Below, piece by piece: positions 23,546 through 36,500 of a stretch of DNA of 64,000 bases. The notes beneath the pieces were generated by a model. The model saw only the letters and a list, made by a program, of their open reading frames with translations, was not told the origin of the DNA and ran no database searches. The translations under genes were made by a program, and so were the position numbers. The stretch's first letter is position 1, and each line of letters begins with the position of its first letter. The DNA is from Ovis canadensis (Eukaryota; Chordata; Mammalia; Artiodactyla; Bovidae), in NCBI RefSeq assembly GCF_042477335.2, contig NC_091245.1, positions 87,582,501 to 87,646,500 on the forward strand, given 5' to 3'.

Positions 23546-24144
23546 CCTCATCCCAGCTTCTTCCTCCCATTTGCTTGTGGCTGGTCCCAGGTTACAGAGG
23601 TGCACTACCATGGTAAGATTCCCAAATGCTATTAGTTTTTACTTGGGATTTTGAAACTATTGTGGCCCACTTTGACAGCTCCCTATCATTGCTTGAAAGG
23701 GGAAATCCAGAATTACCTTGGGGCCCCTGGCCTCCTGCCTGAGTGGGGCTTGTTTCCTGGGCTGGGCTGGGCAGTGAGGCTAGCTCCCCAGGTGTCTGAA
23801 ACAGCCTGCAGGGGTTCTGAGCCCTGTCTACAGGAAGCAGAGGACCCATGCCTCTCCAGGGATATGCCAAGACCCTGTTGAGGTGGCCCAGAAAAGCTAT
23901 GTTATTTACAAGCTCAGCACAGCTGTTACTTTAAGATACTGATGGAAGGCAGTGTGAGGCATGAGACCCCAGGTTGGGTTGGGGCTGGGGGGAGTTGCTA
24001 GGCACACTAGCGGGGCAGACAGCCACAACTCTTTTCAAAATATAGGTTCCATAAGGCCTCAGCCAGAGCATGGACCTCAGAGTGGATTTTCTCTTCCTCC
24101 TAGCCCTAGGCAGAGACCCATAGGACTAGGTTTATATAACCCTA
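23546..24144. other. Unrecognised 600-bp segment between L1 halves, adjoining a BovB end
   Basis: G/C-richer than its surroundings (about 23700-24110). No splice or protein signature that I recognise. Open frames are short and unremarkable. It lies between the left L1 half and the 5' truncation point of the BovB at 24145, so it may be part of a composite insertion. Confidence 0.35.
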
Positions 24145-24908
24145 GGCAGAAAGTGAAGAGGAACTAAAAAGCCTCTTGATGAAAGTGAAAGAGGAGAGTG
24201 AAACAGTTGGCTTAAAGCTCAACATTCAGAAAACGAAGATCATGGCATCTGGTCCCATCACTTCATGGCAGATAGGTGGGGAAACAGTGGAAACAGTGTC
24301 AGACTTTATTTTTTGGGGCTCCAAAATCACTGCAGATGGTGACTGCAGCCATGAAATTAAAAGGCGCTTACTCCTTGGAAGGAAAGTTATGACCAACCTA
24401 GATAGCATATTGAAAAGCAGAGACATTACTTTGCCAACAAAGGTCTGTCTAGTCAAGGCTATGATTTTTCCTGTGGTCATGTATGGATGTGAGAGTTGGA
24501 CTGTGAAGAAAGCTGAGCACCAAAGAATTGATACTTCTGAACTGTGATGTTGGGGAAGACTCTTGAGAGTCCCTTGGACTGCAAGGAGATCCAACCAGTC
24601 CATTCTGATGGAGATCAGCCCTGGGATTTCTTTGGAGGAAATGATACTGAAGCTGAAACTCCAGTACTTTGGCCACCTCATGCAAAGAGCTGATTCATTG
24701 GAAAAGACTCTGATGCTGGGAGGGATTGAGGGCAGGAGGAGAAGGGGACGACAGAGGATGAGATGGCTGGATGGCATCACTGACTTGATGGACTTGAGTC
24801 CGAGTGAACTCTGGGAGTTGGTGATGGACAGGGAGGCCTGGTGTGCTGCGATTCATGGGGTCGCAAAGAGTCGGACACGACTGAGCAACTGAGCTGAACT
24901 GAACTGAC
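24145..24908 (+). mobile_element. BovB LINE, 5'-truncated, sense
   Basis: The last 760 bases of BovB in sense orientation, starting in the segment just after the YADDT motif and running through [14 protein letters not shown] to the tail (actgagctgaactgaactga). The frame 24176-24547 is open. Confidence 0.93.
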
Positions 24909-25725
24909 GTACATATGTATGTGGAATACATATATATACCACATCTTGTCTATTCATTTTTCTGCCGATGAACACTTGGGTTATTTCCATACTTTAGTTA
25001 TGTGAACAGTGCTGCTATGAACATGGAGGGAAGGTATCCTTTTAAATTACAGTTTTATCCAGGTGCATGCCCAGGAATGGTGTTGTTGTATCATAGGGTA
25101 GCTCTATGTTTAGTTTTCTGAGGAATCTCCACACTGTTCTCCATAGTGGCTGCACCAGCTTAAATTCCCAGCAACAGTGTAGGAGGTTCCCTTTTCTCCA
25201 CACCTTTTCCAGCATGTATTATTTTTTTTCTCCTTTTTTAAAATTTGTTTTTTGTAGACTTTTGGTGGTGATTTTCACTGGTGTGAGATGGTACCTCATT
25301 GTAGCTTGGATTTGCAATTTTCTAATAATTTGTCATGTTGAGCATCTTTTCATGTACCTACTGGCCATTTGTATGTCTTATTTGGAGAAATGTCTTTTAA
25401 AGTATTCTGCCCATTTTTTGCTCGGGTTGTTTTTTGTTGTTGTTGTTGCTGAGTTGTACGAGCTATTTGTATGTTTTGGAGATTAAGCCCTTGTCTGTTG
25501 CACCATTTGCAAATATTTTCTCCCATTCTGTAGACTATCTTTTCATTTTTTAATGGTTTCCTTTGCTGTGCAAAAGCTTGTAGGTTGATTAGGTCCCATT
25601 TGTATATTTTTGTTTTTTGTTTCTATTGCCTTGGGAGATTGACCTAAGAAAACGTTGGTATGATTTATGTCAGAGGATGTTTTGTCTATGTTCACTTCTA
25701 TCTGTGTACATATATCCTTGGGTTC
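24909..25725 (-). mobile_element. L1 LINE, antisense (right half)
   Basis: Continues the L1 of 23170-23545 with typical antisense blocks: taccacatcttgtctattca, ccacactgttctccatagtgg, and ctaataatttgtcatgttgagc. Diverged and broken. Confidence 0.85.
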
Positions 25726-27800
25726 TTCTTCTTTTCCTTTAACATTTCCATTTAAATCTATACCTATTGGTCATACGCTTGTCCACATACTACTAAGTAT
25801 TTACTGGATATGTTTCATTCTTTCCAACAGATAAAGTGCAATTTGCCTTGTCAGTCGCACACTATTGGACATGTGGGGTTTTCTAATTTTTTACCTTTTT
25901 ATACCACACTATAGGATTATCTTAAACTAATGTTTTCCTTTGTCTTATTTTCTTTATTTGGTAGATCCCCAAGCAGATACTAGAAGGCAAAGGGTGAGAA
26001 CGGTTTTAAGCTTTGATAGTAGATTACTTTATTGCTCTGCAGAGAGAGTAATTTACATGATGGTGCCCCCAGCAAGGCATGTGAACCTCTTTCTACAGTA
26101 TCTTAGGTAGCTGGGGTGTCACAATTTCATCTTATGCTAGTTTTATGGGCTCATAATCATACCTTATGGTTCTCCAACATAAGGTGTTGCCACTTTTGGT
26201 GTTTATTGACTGTACTTGTTTACAGCTGATGAATGAATCCCTGTCTATGAACCTCCCTGTGTCCAGCGCTGTTTGACTTTGTTCGTCCATGACTTATTTA
26301 ATTCTGGATCATAGTTAAAAGATGAGGTGGCAGCAGTCACAACCTTTTTTCATAGGCAAAGTGGAACTAATTGTGGTTTTATTTTGCACTTTTTACCACA
26401 TAGCAAATAAATATATAAACTAATTATAATAATCAATGAATATGTTTATAGAACTAATCATAATATAGAAAGCTAAAGCACCCCATTTTTTTGAAGTCTC
26501 CTCTATCAAACTGGAATGGCTGAGATGTCTTATAATGGAACTCTAAGGAGGCTTGGAGAGAAGAGGTCCTTTTTTCTACTGGTCAGTCTCCTCGATCATA
26601 GGGACTGTTTTGAAGCCTTTAAAGAGCAAGTCACAAACATGTCTGCCTGCAAGTTTTGCCCACCTGATGTGTGTCATCAGTGTCTCTAGGAGGCCTTGAG
26701 TGGTACGTAAAATATGGAGAAGGAGCTGTTTCTATGTTACTTCCATTGCTGATATCCATGTGTGTGGCAGTCATTAGGTGCTGACATATTCAACATATTC
26801 ACCCTATGAGGGTGTTAAAAACAGAGAGGATCCTGGTCTAGACATTGTGAGTTGCCAGTGTCATCCTTAATAGAAATAGCCCCCAGAGAAAAATTAGGGA
26901 TATCTTGAAGCAAAAGGACAGCTTTATTCTCAAGGTTTGCAAACTGAGGATATTCAGTCTTCGGCTGGAATGGAAAATATGTTGGGAGGCGGGGCGCAGG
27001 GAGAGGGAGTGAGTAATTTTTGTAAACAAAACCAAAAAACACAGAAACCATAGTTTGAGAGACTTGTAATGGGACTGGATGGTCCTTGCAGCCACAAATC
27101 TTGGCCGAGTGATGGCAAGATTGTTTTCAATGACTGGCTGTCATCAGAGCTTCCTGTTAGGGTGTTTTTTTGGTTTGTTTTTTGTTTTTTTAAGTTAGGA
27201 CCCTTCGCAGAAACAGGCATCCTTGTAGATTTTGCTTGTGGTTTTCTAAGAAAACAGAGCACATGACTGAAATCCAGGTCCTTCATAACTGCCTAGCTTC
27301 ATTTTATTTTGGGTCCTCATTAGCCACAGGGGTCCATTTTCTATATTTTCCTTTGTGGATTTTTCTTCATTTTCCTTTCCTTAGGGGATGTAAGAATTTT
27401 CTGTACGTCCTTCTCAGTCATGTGGACAGTTTTTTTTTTCTTTTAACTTTTTCCCTTTTTCCTTGGGGCCAGGTCAGTTCCCAGCAGGGCCCCCAGAAAC
27501 TTGGCTGGTCAATCTCAGCTCTTCACCTGTGGTGTAATGGGGTTGCTCCACCTCTGTTGCAGGGCCACCCCACTGGCTCAGAGGCTGGAAGCTGGCCTTT
27601 AGACTGTCACAGGAGCTGTGGACCCCAGCGCCTGGCTGTGGGGAGCATGGCTGTTCAGGCTTCTCCTGAGCATGCCACTGCTTTTCAGACAGCAGTGTCC
27701 TGATGACCACCTGACCCAGCTCCCCCAGTCTAAGTGGGCACCTAAGCAGGGCTGTGCTGTGAGAGCCACATCAAAGACCTCCCCCAAACTTGCCCCTTGG
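25726..27800. other. Spacer 2c, duplicate of 6860-8433, no gene
   Basis: Aligns with the second half of spacer 1. It carries a copy-specific segment (about 26840-27395) of unknown type; its ends match contiguous sequence around 8000-8035. The G/C-richer end (27470-27800) matches 8100-8433. No coding exon is seen. Confidence 0.65.
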
Positions 27801-28643
27801 TTCGGTTCAGTTCAGTCGCTCAGTCATGTCCGACTCTTTGTGACCCCATGAATTGCAGCACGCCAGGCCTCCCTGTCCATCACCAACTCCTAGAGTTCAC
27901 TCAAACTCATGTCCATTGAGTTGGTGATGCCATCCAGCCATCTCATCCTCTGTCGTCCCCTTCTCCTCCTGCCCCTAACCCCTCCCAGCATCAGAGTCTT
28001 TTCCAATGAGTCAACTCTTTGCATGAGGTGGCCAAAGTATTGGCATTTCATCTTTAGCATTAGTCCTTCCAAAGAACACCCAGGACTGATCTCCTTTAGG
28101 ATGGACTGGTTGGATCTCCTTGCAGTCCAAGGGATTCTCAAGAGCCTTCTCCAACACCACAGATCAAAAGCATCAATTCTTTAGCACTCAGCTTTCTTCA
28201 CAGTCCAACTCTCACATCCATACATAACCACCGGAAAAACCATAGCCTTGACTAGATGGACCTTTGTTGGCAAAGTAATGTCTCTGCTTTTGAATATGCT
28301 ATCTAGGCTGGTCATAACTTTCCTTCCAAGGAGGAAGTGTCTTTTAATTTCATGGCTGCAATCACCATCTGCAGTGATTTTGGAGCCCCCTAAAATAAAC
28401 TCTGACACTGTTTCCACTGTTTCCCCATCTATTTGCCATGAAGTGATGGGACCAGATGCCATGATCTTCGGTTTCTGAATGTTGAGCTTTAAGCCAACTG
28501 TTTCACTCTCCTCTTTCACTTTCATCAAGAGGCTTTTTAATTCCTCTTCACTTTCTGCCGTAAGGGTGGTGTCATCTGCATATCTGAGGTTATTTGTATT
28601 TCTCCCAGTAATCTTGATTCCAGCTTGTGCTTCTTCCAGCGCA
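27801..28643 (-). mobile_element. BovB LINE, 5'-truncated, antisense, with target duplication and a preserved empty site
   Basis: 843 bases of BovB 3' end. The 9-bp duplication gccccttgg lies at 27792-27800 and 28644-28652. The paralogous sequence at 8425-8433 has a single copy of this motif and no BovB, showing the pre-insertion state. Confidence 0.95.
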
Positions 28644-28652
28644 GCCCCTTGG

Positions 28653-30470
28653 TGGACACTGTTTAACAATCTATTCAGTTCTTCCTGTGTAGCCATGTCA
28701 GCAGCTCCTGGAGAATTAACTGTCCTGGTGGAGGTCAGCGCTGCAGCCCTGGAATGAACCTTGGGGAGCTCCGCATGAGCCCACTGTCTAACAACCAGAG
28801 CAACCCCACACTACAGTCTGCACCTGGGAGGCCCAAGCTGCCAGCCCAGCACCACATTCTCTGCCCCGCTCTCCTGCTCTTGTCCTGATCTGCTGTCTGG
28901 TGCCTGCGGAGACAGCCCCCAGAGCAAGACTGTTTCAGGGCGTCCCTGCAGACAGCCCTTCCTGCTGTCAGTCTGTGACCAGGCTCGAGGGTGCTCTGGC
29001 TCCTCCTGCCAGGGCAGTAGGAGGAAAACCAGCTGCAGGTTTTGACCTATGGCCGCAGACCTCGGACAGTTTAGATGGCGTATTTCTAGATTGTGGGGGG
29101 CTGTCCTATGCATATTGAGGTTTTTTGCAGCATCCCAACACCTCAGCCTTTAGATGCCAATAGTACTTCCCAGTCGTGACAATCACAAGTGTCCATAGAC
29201 ACTGAAAATGTCCCCTGAGGGAAAGAATCACTCCCTGCCCCAAAGGAAGACAAATGATGTAGTGAATGGAGGCTAGCATTTAAAAAGAAAGGAAAATCAG
29301 ACTTCCTTGGAGGTGCAGTGAATAAGAATCCATCTGCCTATTCAGGGACATGGGTTCAATCCCTGGTCAGGGAAGATTCTACATGCTGAGAAGCAACTAA
29401 GCCCGTGGGCCACAACTACTAAAGCGTACACACTCTAGGGTCTGAGAGCCACAACTACAGAGCCTGATGCTGCAACTACTGAAGCCTGTGCTCCTAGAGC
29501 CTGTACTCTGCAACAAGAGAAGCCACCACGATGAGAAGCTCACCACAATGAGAAGCTCTGCAACGAGAGAAAGCCCTTAGCAGCAACGAAGACCCAGTGC
29601 AGCCAGAGGTAAATAAAATAATAAGTAAATAAATATAGAAGTGTATACATGTCCACAAATAATAGAAATAAATTTAAAAAAAGAAGAAAGGAAAATCAGA
29701 ATGCACCACATGTTGATAAGGTCAGTCTTCCTTGACGAAACTTCTATTTTGATTAATAATATATCCATGTATGTCCTAGATCATCTGGTAAATTTCTTTA
29801 AGCTTTGACATTTCAGACTTTCAGAAAATTTTTAAAAGTACAAAGAACTTGTGTAGACCCCGATACTAACTTTCCACACTTGATTTCTCCGCCTTCTCCC
29901 CTCCCTCTCCTTCCTTCTTCTCTCTGTTTCTCAAATGCTCCCTATGAGGACAGGGGCCTTTTGTACCAAAATACCACCCTCTGTGCTCTAAGCTGTCATT
30001 GCTAATGTTTGGGTTTAGGTTCATAAGTGACAGTGATTTATAATTGTTCTCACTTGTGTTGTCATTTTAGGGTATTCAGGCCACACTTGTCTATAGTTTG
30101 TGACAATTTCTGTATTGCATTTCTGTTTAGAAAGTTTTGAAAAATTACCAAAAAAATTCCCAAGGACCAAGTGTCCTTTTGGGTTATTATTTTTCTTTAT
30201 AATGCTATTATTCATCCAGGATCTTTGTTTCTTTAGCACATGTTTTGATGTGCGTATGGTTGTTCCATTTGTTTGTAACATTAATTAGCCATTACCTGAG
30301 AGAGATTTCGCAACCTTTAGAAATTGTTTGACTAATTTTTAGGTATCTTCCTCAGTCCTGATTTTTACTATCATGTAAAGTTTTTGTTTTTGCTGTTAGA
30401 CTACTGTTATATTGATTTACTAATGTTTTCAGACAATTAACTAAGGGTTTTATAAACATTTGTTTAAATG
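28653..30470. other. Spacer 3 upstream of copy C, no gene recognised
   Basis: 28690-29120 is G/C-rich and without recognised content. 29302-29684 is a SINE. 29700-30470 is A/T-rich. The paralogous join in B (about 8460) passes directly from the equivalent of 28670 to the equivalent of 30480, so about 1.8 kb here is absent there. Confidence 0.5.
29302..29684 (+). mobile_element. Long tRNA-Glu SINE (CHRL type) with target-site duplication
   Basis: Full-length long CHR SINE with an A/T-rich (aaat)n tail. A 16-bp direct repeat, agaaaggaaaatcaga, lies at 29286-29301 and 29685-29700. Confidence 0.9.
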
Positions 30471-33409
30471 TGGAATTTTTGTTCTTAGCATTGTTTATTT
30501 TCCATAATTTTCACCTTGAACTTGGTTCCTTTTCTAAATTCCTGAAACCCAAGTTCATCTGTCTTTCCTTATTGAAAATAATATGAGCAAGTAGTAAAAA
30601 TTTGTCAAACACACAATTTGGCAGTAAATTGTCACTGGGTCTTTTATTTTGTTATTTTCATGTTAAAAATTGTTCTTTATATCTTGGATATCCTAAGCTT
30701 ACACAGACTATTTCCGAGTCTTAAAAAAATTAATAAGTAAGGCACATTTTAATTCTATTGTTTGTACTCACTTATACTGTATAATTTAGTATTCTGAGGC
30801 TATTTCACATGCAGTTTCTGTTAATTCACTAGAGAATTCAAAAGGCCAATAGTAGAGCTGGAGGGAATATGGAAGGCCATGCAGGAGACCAGAGGCTGGA
30901 CTTCTTGGCTGGATACTGGACACTATATGTTTTGATGTCCTGAACAGTGTTCTCTAAAATATTAGAACTTGTCAACATGTTACAGTCAAACAAGAGCATT
31001 TGTAAATCCAGAAGACTAGCCACACTGACGCTGAATATCAGCAAGGCAACCACTGGCTGCATCAGGCCCTTCAGCCCCCTCTCCAGTTTCCCGGGTCCCC
31101 CTGCCCCCTACTGCCTTTCACACACCCACTGCCCCCACTGGTGGGACCCCTGGGCCTGGAGGCCGAGTCTGAGAGCCACCTCTGCCAGCCCCCTCCTCCT
31201 CCTGCAGGACTGACGTCTTCCTCCTGATGGGCTGCCTGTGCTTGGGGCCCATCCCTGTGTCCCCAGTTCCTTGTCCCAGCAGGCACAGCCTCTTTCTCCT
31301 GCCTTCAACCTCCCTCCCTCTCAGTGCCCCTCGGGGTTTGAGCACTGAAAATCTCTCCCATACTTAAAAATTCCTCCCTGTATTTCCCAGAAGACTTCCA
31401 GCCTTTATTACCCAGGATGTTCTTACTCTCATGGCTACTATACGACAGGATCACAATGATTGTTTTTTGCATAAAAGGAATGAAGGACGGATGAATAAAT
31501 TACATTATATTACAGTATCAGCTTTACCTACTTTAAAAGCTATTATTCTCTTTGTTCATTTGAAACAGCCATTTTCTTCATGGAATCTAGTCATGTTTCT
31601 ATTCTAAGCTCAAGATGTGTAAACAGAATGGCAACTCCTTAATGTGCTATGAAACATATAATTTTCAAGAGGGCCAGAACTTTTGTGTTTGCATGGACAC
31701 CATCATCTCCCTGTGGACAAACCTACCAGGGTATCTACCTGACTTGAGCCACATCCTGAGTCTGTACCCAGAGCTGAGCCCTGAAGACTTGCACGGAAGG
31801 GACTAGAGGGACCTAGAGGGACTGAGCTCTGCTGGTCTCTGCTGATACACTCTCCCTTCTCCCTAACTTAGCAGAGATGTGCACACTCTGTGATTTAATG
31901 CAAATTAGATAAAGTCTATCTGTATCCTCAACCCCTTGGTGGTTTGAAACTTTTATGAATACCTGGTTCACATTAGTTCAATCTGAACAAAGTGTTACCT
32001 AGTTTAACTTATTTTTCTAGTACATCAACCTTGAATTATTTTAAAAAATATTTATTCATTTATTCGTCTGCACTGGGTCTTAGTTGTGGCATAGGGGATC
32101 TTTGATCTTCCTTGTGGCATGTGGGATCCTTTTTTAAGTTGTGACATGTAAAACTCTTAGTTTTGGCATGTGGGATCTAGCTCCCCAACTAGGGATCGAA
32201 CCTTGGCCCCTTGCATTGGGAGCATGCAGTCTTAGCTACTGGATCACCCAGGAAGTCCCTCAACCTTGTGTTTTAACTTATAGACCCATTTGTTTTTAAA
32301 TGTTCTTCTCATCTGTTTTCATATATCCACTAATTTGTAATAATCTTTAAACAAAGAATAGGAAACACAGGCCAACTTATGTCCTATTCTCCTAAATTTG
32401 AAATAGTCTTCAAACTTCCAAGAAGAACACTGACAAGTAGAAGCTGGTTTTCTGGAGGTTATATCACAGAGAGAATTCAAAGGACCCTTGAACCATCCTC
32501 TCACACACAGAACCACACAGGGGTCAGGAGGCAGGATGAGGGCTGGAATCTGTGGACCTGGGCAGCTGAGGGTGTGCTGGGCCCACTCTGACTGCGGTCC
32601 TGTACACCATCCTTCGGGTTCCTGACTGCCATCCCTTCTGGCAACTCTCTGCTACAAGAGAGGAGACTGACTACTCTGAGGACAGCTCTTCCCCTTTCAG
32701 TCACATTCCTTCTGTGACCACCATTCTCCCCATCACTGTATCATGTGAGGGACATCTAGCTGGCTGTTAGGATATTTCTGGACTGCACTTTGATATCTTC
32801 TTTGCTGGGCCTGGTTCTGGATTTAGATTCACAATCCAAACCATAAACTAGTTGATTAACTTACATTTGATCAGTTTCACTCTTAGAACAGCAGGGAAGG
32901 GCTGGGTCTTCCATAGGAAGGCACTGGGACAGTTTTCTTGATCTGGGTGGTTCTTCCTATCCCCGTGATCGGATTTTCTTCCAAGACTTGAGGCTGTTAG
33001 GGATCGTTAACTGACTGAGGAGCTTTAGGACTGCCTGGAGTCCTGTTCTTCCTGTGACAGGTGCCAATTAAACTCAATTTGAGGGGTACCTGCTCTTGGC
33101 CTAAACTTAGTGGTCAGAGCTCCCCAGAGCTCGCGGAATATCTGAAACCCAAGGGCAAAACTAAGCGGTTCCTGAGAGGGAAGGGAAGGCAGAAGAGCCT
33201 TGCTGCTGTTGATTCCGGTTTGTTTTCCTGAGCGTGCCACCAACTCCACCGACTTAGCAGAGATCTGACTGGGATCAGGAACCAGGTGAGCCCGACCTGG
33301 GGATTCTTGGCATCTCAGAACCCACACCATGTCTCTGGAGACCCCTCGGCTCTGAGGCGGAAATAGGTCTCATTTTCGCTTGCCTAGGGCTGCATCTGGG
33401 AAAGGCCTC
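30471..33409. other. Upstream region of GSTM copy C
   Basis: Shared in order with the upstream region of E (58490-62800). Its later part, from about 32280, is also shared with the upstream region of D (43390-44400). It contains the antisense SINE at 32040-32258. No other gene is seen. Confidence 0.6.
32040..32258 (-). mobile_element. tRNA-Glu-derived SINE (CHR type), antisense
   Basis: Begins on + with an A-rich/T-rich tail and ends with the reversed head (ggatcacccaggaagtccc). Short repeat tcaaccttg lies at about 32026-32034 and 32259-32267. Confidence 0.85.
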
Positions 33410-33553
33410 GCCGAGTTGGGGGCCCGCGCTGGGTGGGGGTGGGGCCTAGAAGAGGGGCGGGTGCTTCCGGCCGCGCCTTTACCGCCGGGTCAGAGGATAA
33501 ATTTCCAGACCAGCCCCTGTGAAGTGTTTCCACTCAGCACGGAAACCAGCCCC
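33410..33553 (+). promoter_or_regulatory. Putative promoter and 5' UTR of GSTM copy C
   Basis: CpG-rich, no TATA box, GC boxes (ggggtggggcc, gaggggcggg) 80-120 bp before the ATG. The sequence gccgagttg at 33410-33418 aligns with the gctgagtca antioxidant-response/AP-1-type core of copies D and E, but three of its nine bases differ, so the core TGACnnnGC is lost. The transcription start cannot be placed. Confidence 0.6.
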
Positions 33554-36500
33554 ATGACCGTTATCCTGGGTTACTGGGACATCCGCGGAGTGAGCTGGGG
33601 TCACAAAGGCGGGAAGGATGGAGGCCGGCAGGGTAGGGCGGGTTGGGGGTGGGAAATGCTGTGCAATGGGGATTGATTTCACTAGAATATTCCTCTTCAG
33701 AGCTTGGTGGAGCCAAGCCCAAAGTCCTATCCCTCTGCCCTTTTTTCTCAAGCGGGGCTTGTGCGCGGGAGGGTGGGTGGGGCTTGGTGTTGAGGTTGTG
33801 GGATCACAGAAAGTCAGGCAATTAGGACCTAACATCTGCTCTCCCTCTGGCCGTCTCTCTCAGTTGGCCCACGCCATCCGCCTGCTCCTGGAGTACACAG
33901 ACTCAAACTATGAGGAAAAGAAGTACACGATGGGGGACGGTAATGGCATCCTTGTCATGGCCTGACTTCTGCCCAACTCATGCTGGTTTGGTGCCAAGCA
34001 TCCCATGTTCTGACCCCTGTTGTTCACGTCTGTCGCCCTCCCCTCCAGCCCGCCCAGCTGAAGCAGGGACCTGCCCCTTCCCGAACCCTTTAGGGTGCAG
34101 CTGGCCTCCAAGGAAGGATATGAGAGCCCACAGCTGGGTCCTGTATCAGCCATTGGCACAGGCTCCCCTTAGTGCTTACCTAAACCCTTTGTAAGGATTA
34201 CTCACCTAGTTTCAAGAAGTTTCTAAGCTGGTTTTTCCCCTCAAAGCTCCATGTGAGATTAGTGGTTCAGATTCCAGATCCACCCGTTCAGGGGGGTCTT
34301 GCCTCTACTCCTTGCTGGGTCCCCCTGGAAAGGAGGGTTGGATTCCTGGGAGGTTGTTTCACTGCATCTTCTTTTTCTCAGCTCCTGACTATGACAGAAG
34401 CCAGTGGCTGAATGAAAAATCCAAGCTGGGTCTGGACTTTCCCAATGTAGGTGCAGGGGCTGGGGTGCTGGGAGGGGGAGTGGACAGTGTCTCCATCCGT
34501 CTCCTTTCCTGGTTTAGAGTTTTCAGGAACAGGTGCTTTCAGCTCTGTCTCTCAGCTTCCTGGTTCTGTTTTCTGCCTTTCCATGATGCTCTGTGTCCCA
34601 GTTCATCCCTTCATTTTACAACATATCATTTAGTGTCTGCTGGAGAAGGAAATGGCCCCCACTCCAGTACTCTTGCCTGGAAAATCCCATGGATGGAGGA
34701 GCCTGGTAGGCTGCAGTCCATGGGGTCGCTAAGAGTTGGACACAACTGAGCAACTTCACTTTCACTTTTCATTTTCATGTATTGGAGAGGGAAATGGCAA
34801 CCCACTCCAGTGTTCTTGTCTGGAGAATCCCAGGGACGGGGGAGCCTGGTGGGCTGCTGTCTATGGGGTTGCACAGAGTCAAACATGACTGAATCGACTT
34901 AGCAGCAACAGCATTTAGTGTCTGCAGTGGGCCAGGCTCTGTGAGTGCCAGATTTCATCTCTGCTCTTACTCAAGGGAGGAGATGCAGGTGGCCCAAGTG
35001 ACCAGGCCCTGTTCTTCCAGCTGCCCTACCTAATTGATGGGACTCACAAGCTAACCCAGAGCAATGCCATCCTTCGCCACATCGCTCGCAAGTACAACAT
35101 GTGTGAGTGGGCATGGGGTTGGGAGCAGGGGCACAGGTGGCCATGCCCTGGGCTGGACTGGGGTGGGACGCTGAGGGTGAGTCTCTGTTGTATGGCCACA
35201 GGTGGGGAGACAGAGGAGGAGAAGATTCGAGTGGACTTATTGGAGAACCAGGTTATGGATGTCCGCTTGCACATGGCCAGGATCTGCTACAGCCCTGACT
35301 TTGTGAGTCGTTTCACATTGGACTGGACAGGGTTTGAAACGCTGGACACAGTCCTCTATGCTGGAGAATCTTAGGAAAGACTCCAGCTTCCTCTGGGTGG
35401 AAATTCAGTTCCTAGACAAGTGTTTACATTGTTAACCCAGTGTCTCTTCCTCAACATCTCCGGCATAAACACAGGTGCCTAGTAGGCAGCCCGGGGTCAG
35501 ACTTTATTCCTCTCCCTCTTGTCTTTCAGCCTATCAGATTCTCCAACTGTCCAGAAACTGCTCAAGCGTCTCTACCATTTCTGACTCCCAAACTGGAATA
35601 TAGGACTTTTTCCTAGACATTCTAGTGTTTATTGGCCTGAGGTCTGAGGACCGAGCTTTGCCAGGTCTCACAGCACTGCTGGTCTGACCCCGGTCAGGTG
35701 TCTGGAGCTGAGTGGTGACAGGTTCATGAACAGTGTGGTTTCGCCCTTTGTCTTCCCATCGCCTCTCGCAGATGGGAGGTGGTACCCAGAGGAGTCTGAT
35801 GAAGACAAGTGGTTGAATTGCAGCCTGGGCACTGACCCAGGTGCAGTCAGTGGACATGGCTGCTCACCTGACAGCTGGAATCAGACACAGCCCTGGGAGG
35901 CCTGCTGTCTGCCAGGGAGTCTGTCTGAAGGCAGTGACAGCTGTTTTGTGTCTCAGGAGAAACTGAAACCTGGTTACTTGAAGGAAATTCCTGGAAGGAT
36001 GAAGCTCTTCTCAGTTTTTCTGGGGAAGAGGTGTTGGTTTGCAGGGAACAAGGTAAGGGGGATGGCTTTAGGGGAGGGAGAGCTGTCATTTTTCCCCAGG
36101 TTCAGAGTTCGGTGCGCATTCATGCTTTGTCTTCCTGCAGCTCACCTATGTGGATTTCCTGGCTTATGACATCCTTGATTTGCAACGCATATTTGAGCCC
36201 CGGTGCCTGGATGAATTCCCAAACCTGAAAGATTTCCTCACCCGTTTTGAGGTCATTCCCATGATCCCCCCTAGTATTTATGTCTCTTCTCCCGCCTTTC
36301 CCTGATGCTTTCCTGGGTGTATGCATGCTAAGATGCTTCAGTCATGTCCAACTCTTTATGACCCTACAAACTGTAGCCTGCCAGGCTCCTCTGTCCATGG
36401 GATTATCCAGGCAAGAATACTGGAGTGGGTTGCTATGCTCTTCTCCAGGGGATCTTCCCAATCCAAAGATCGAACCTGCATCTCTTTTACCTCCTTCATT

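Noticed and set aside
28720-29120. Possible CpG island or promoter of another gene upstream of copy C
   Set aside because: G/C-rich but CpG-poor on inspection, with no first-exon or splice pattern that I recognise.
31060-31345. G/C-rich segment with overlapping minus-strand frames, repeated at 59500-59830
   Set aside because: Low-complexity composition and length changes between copies disrupt every frame. Not coding.
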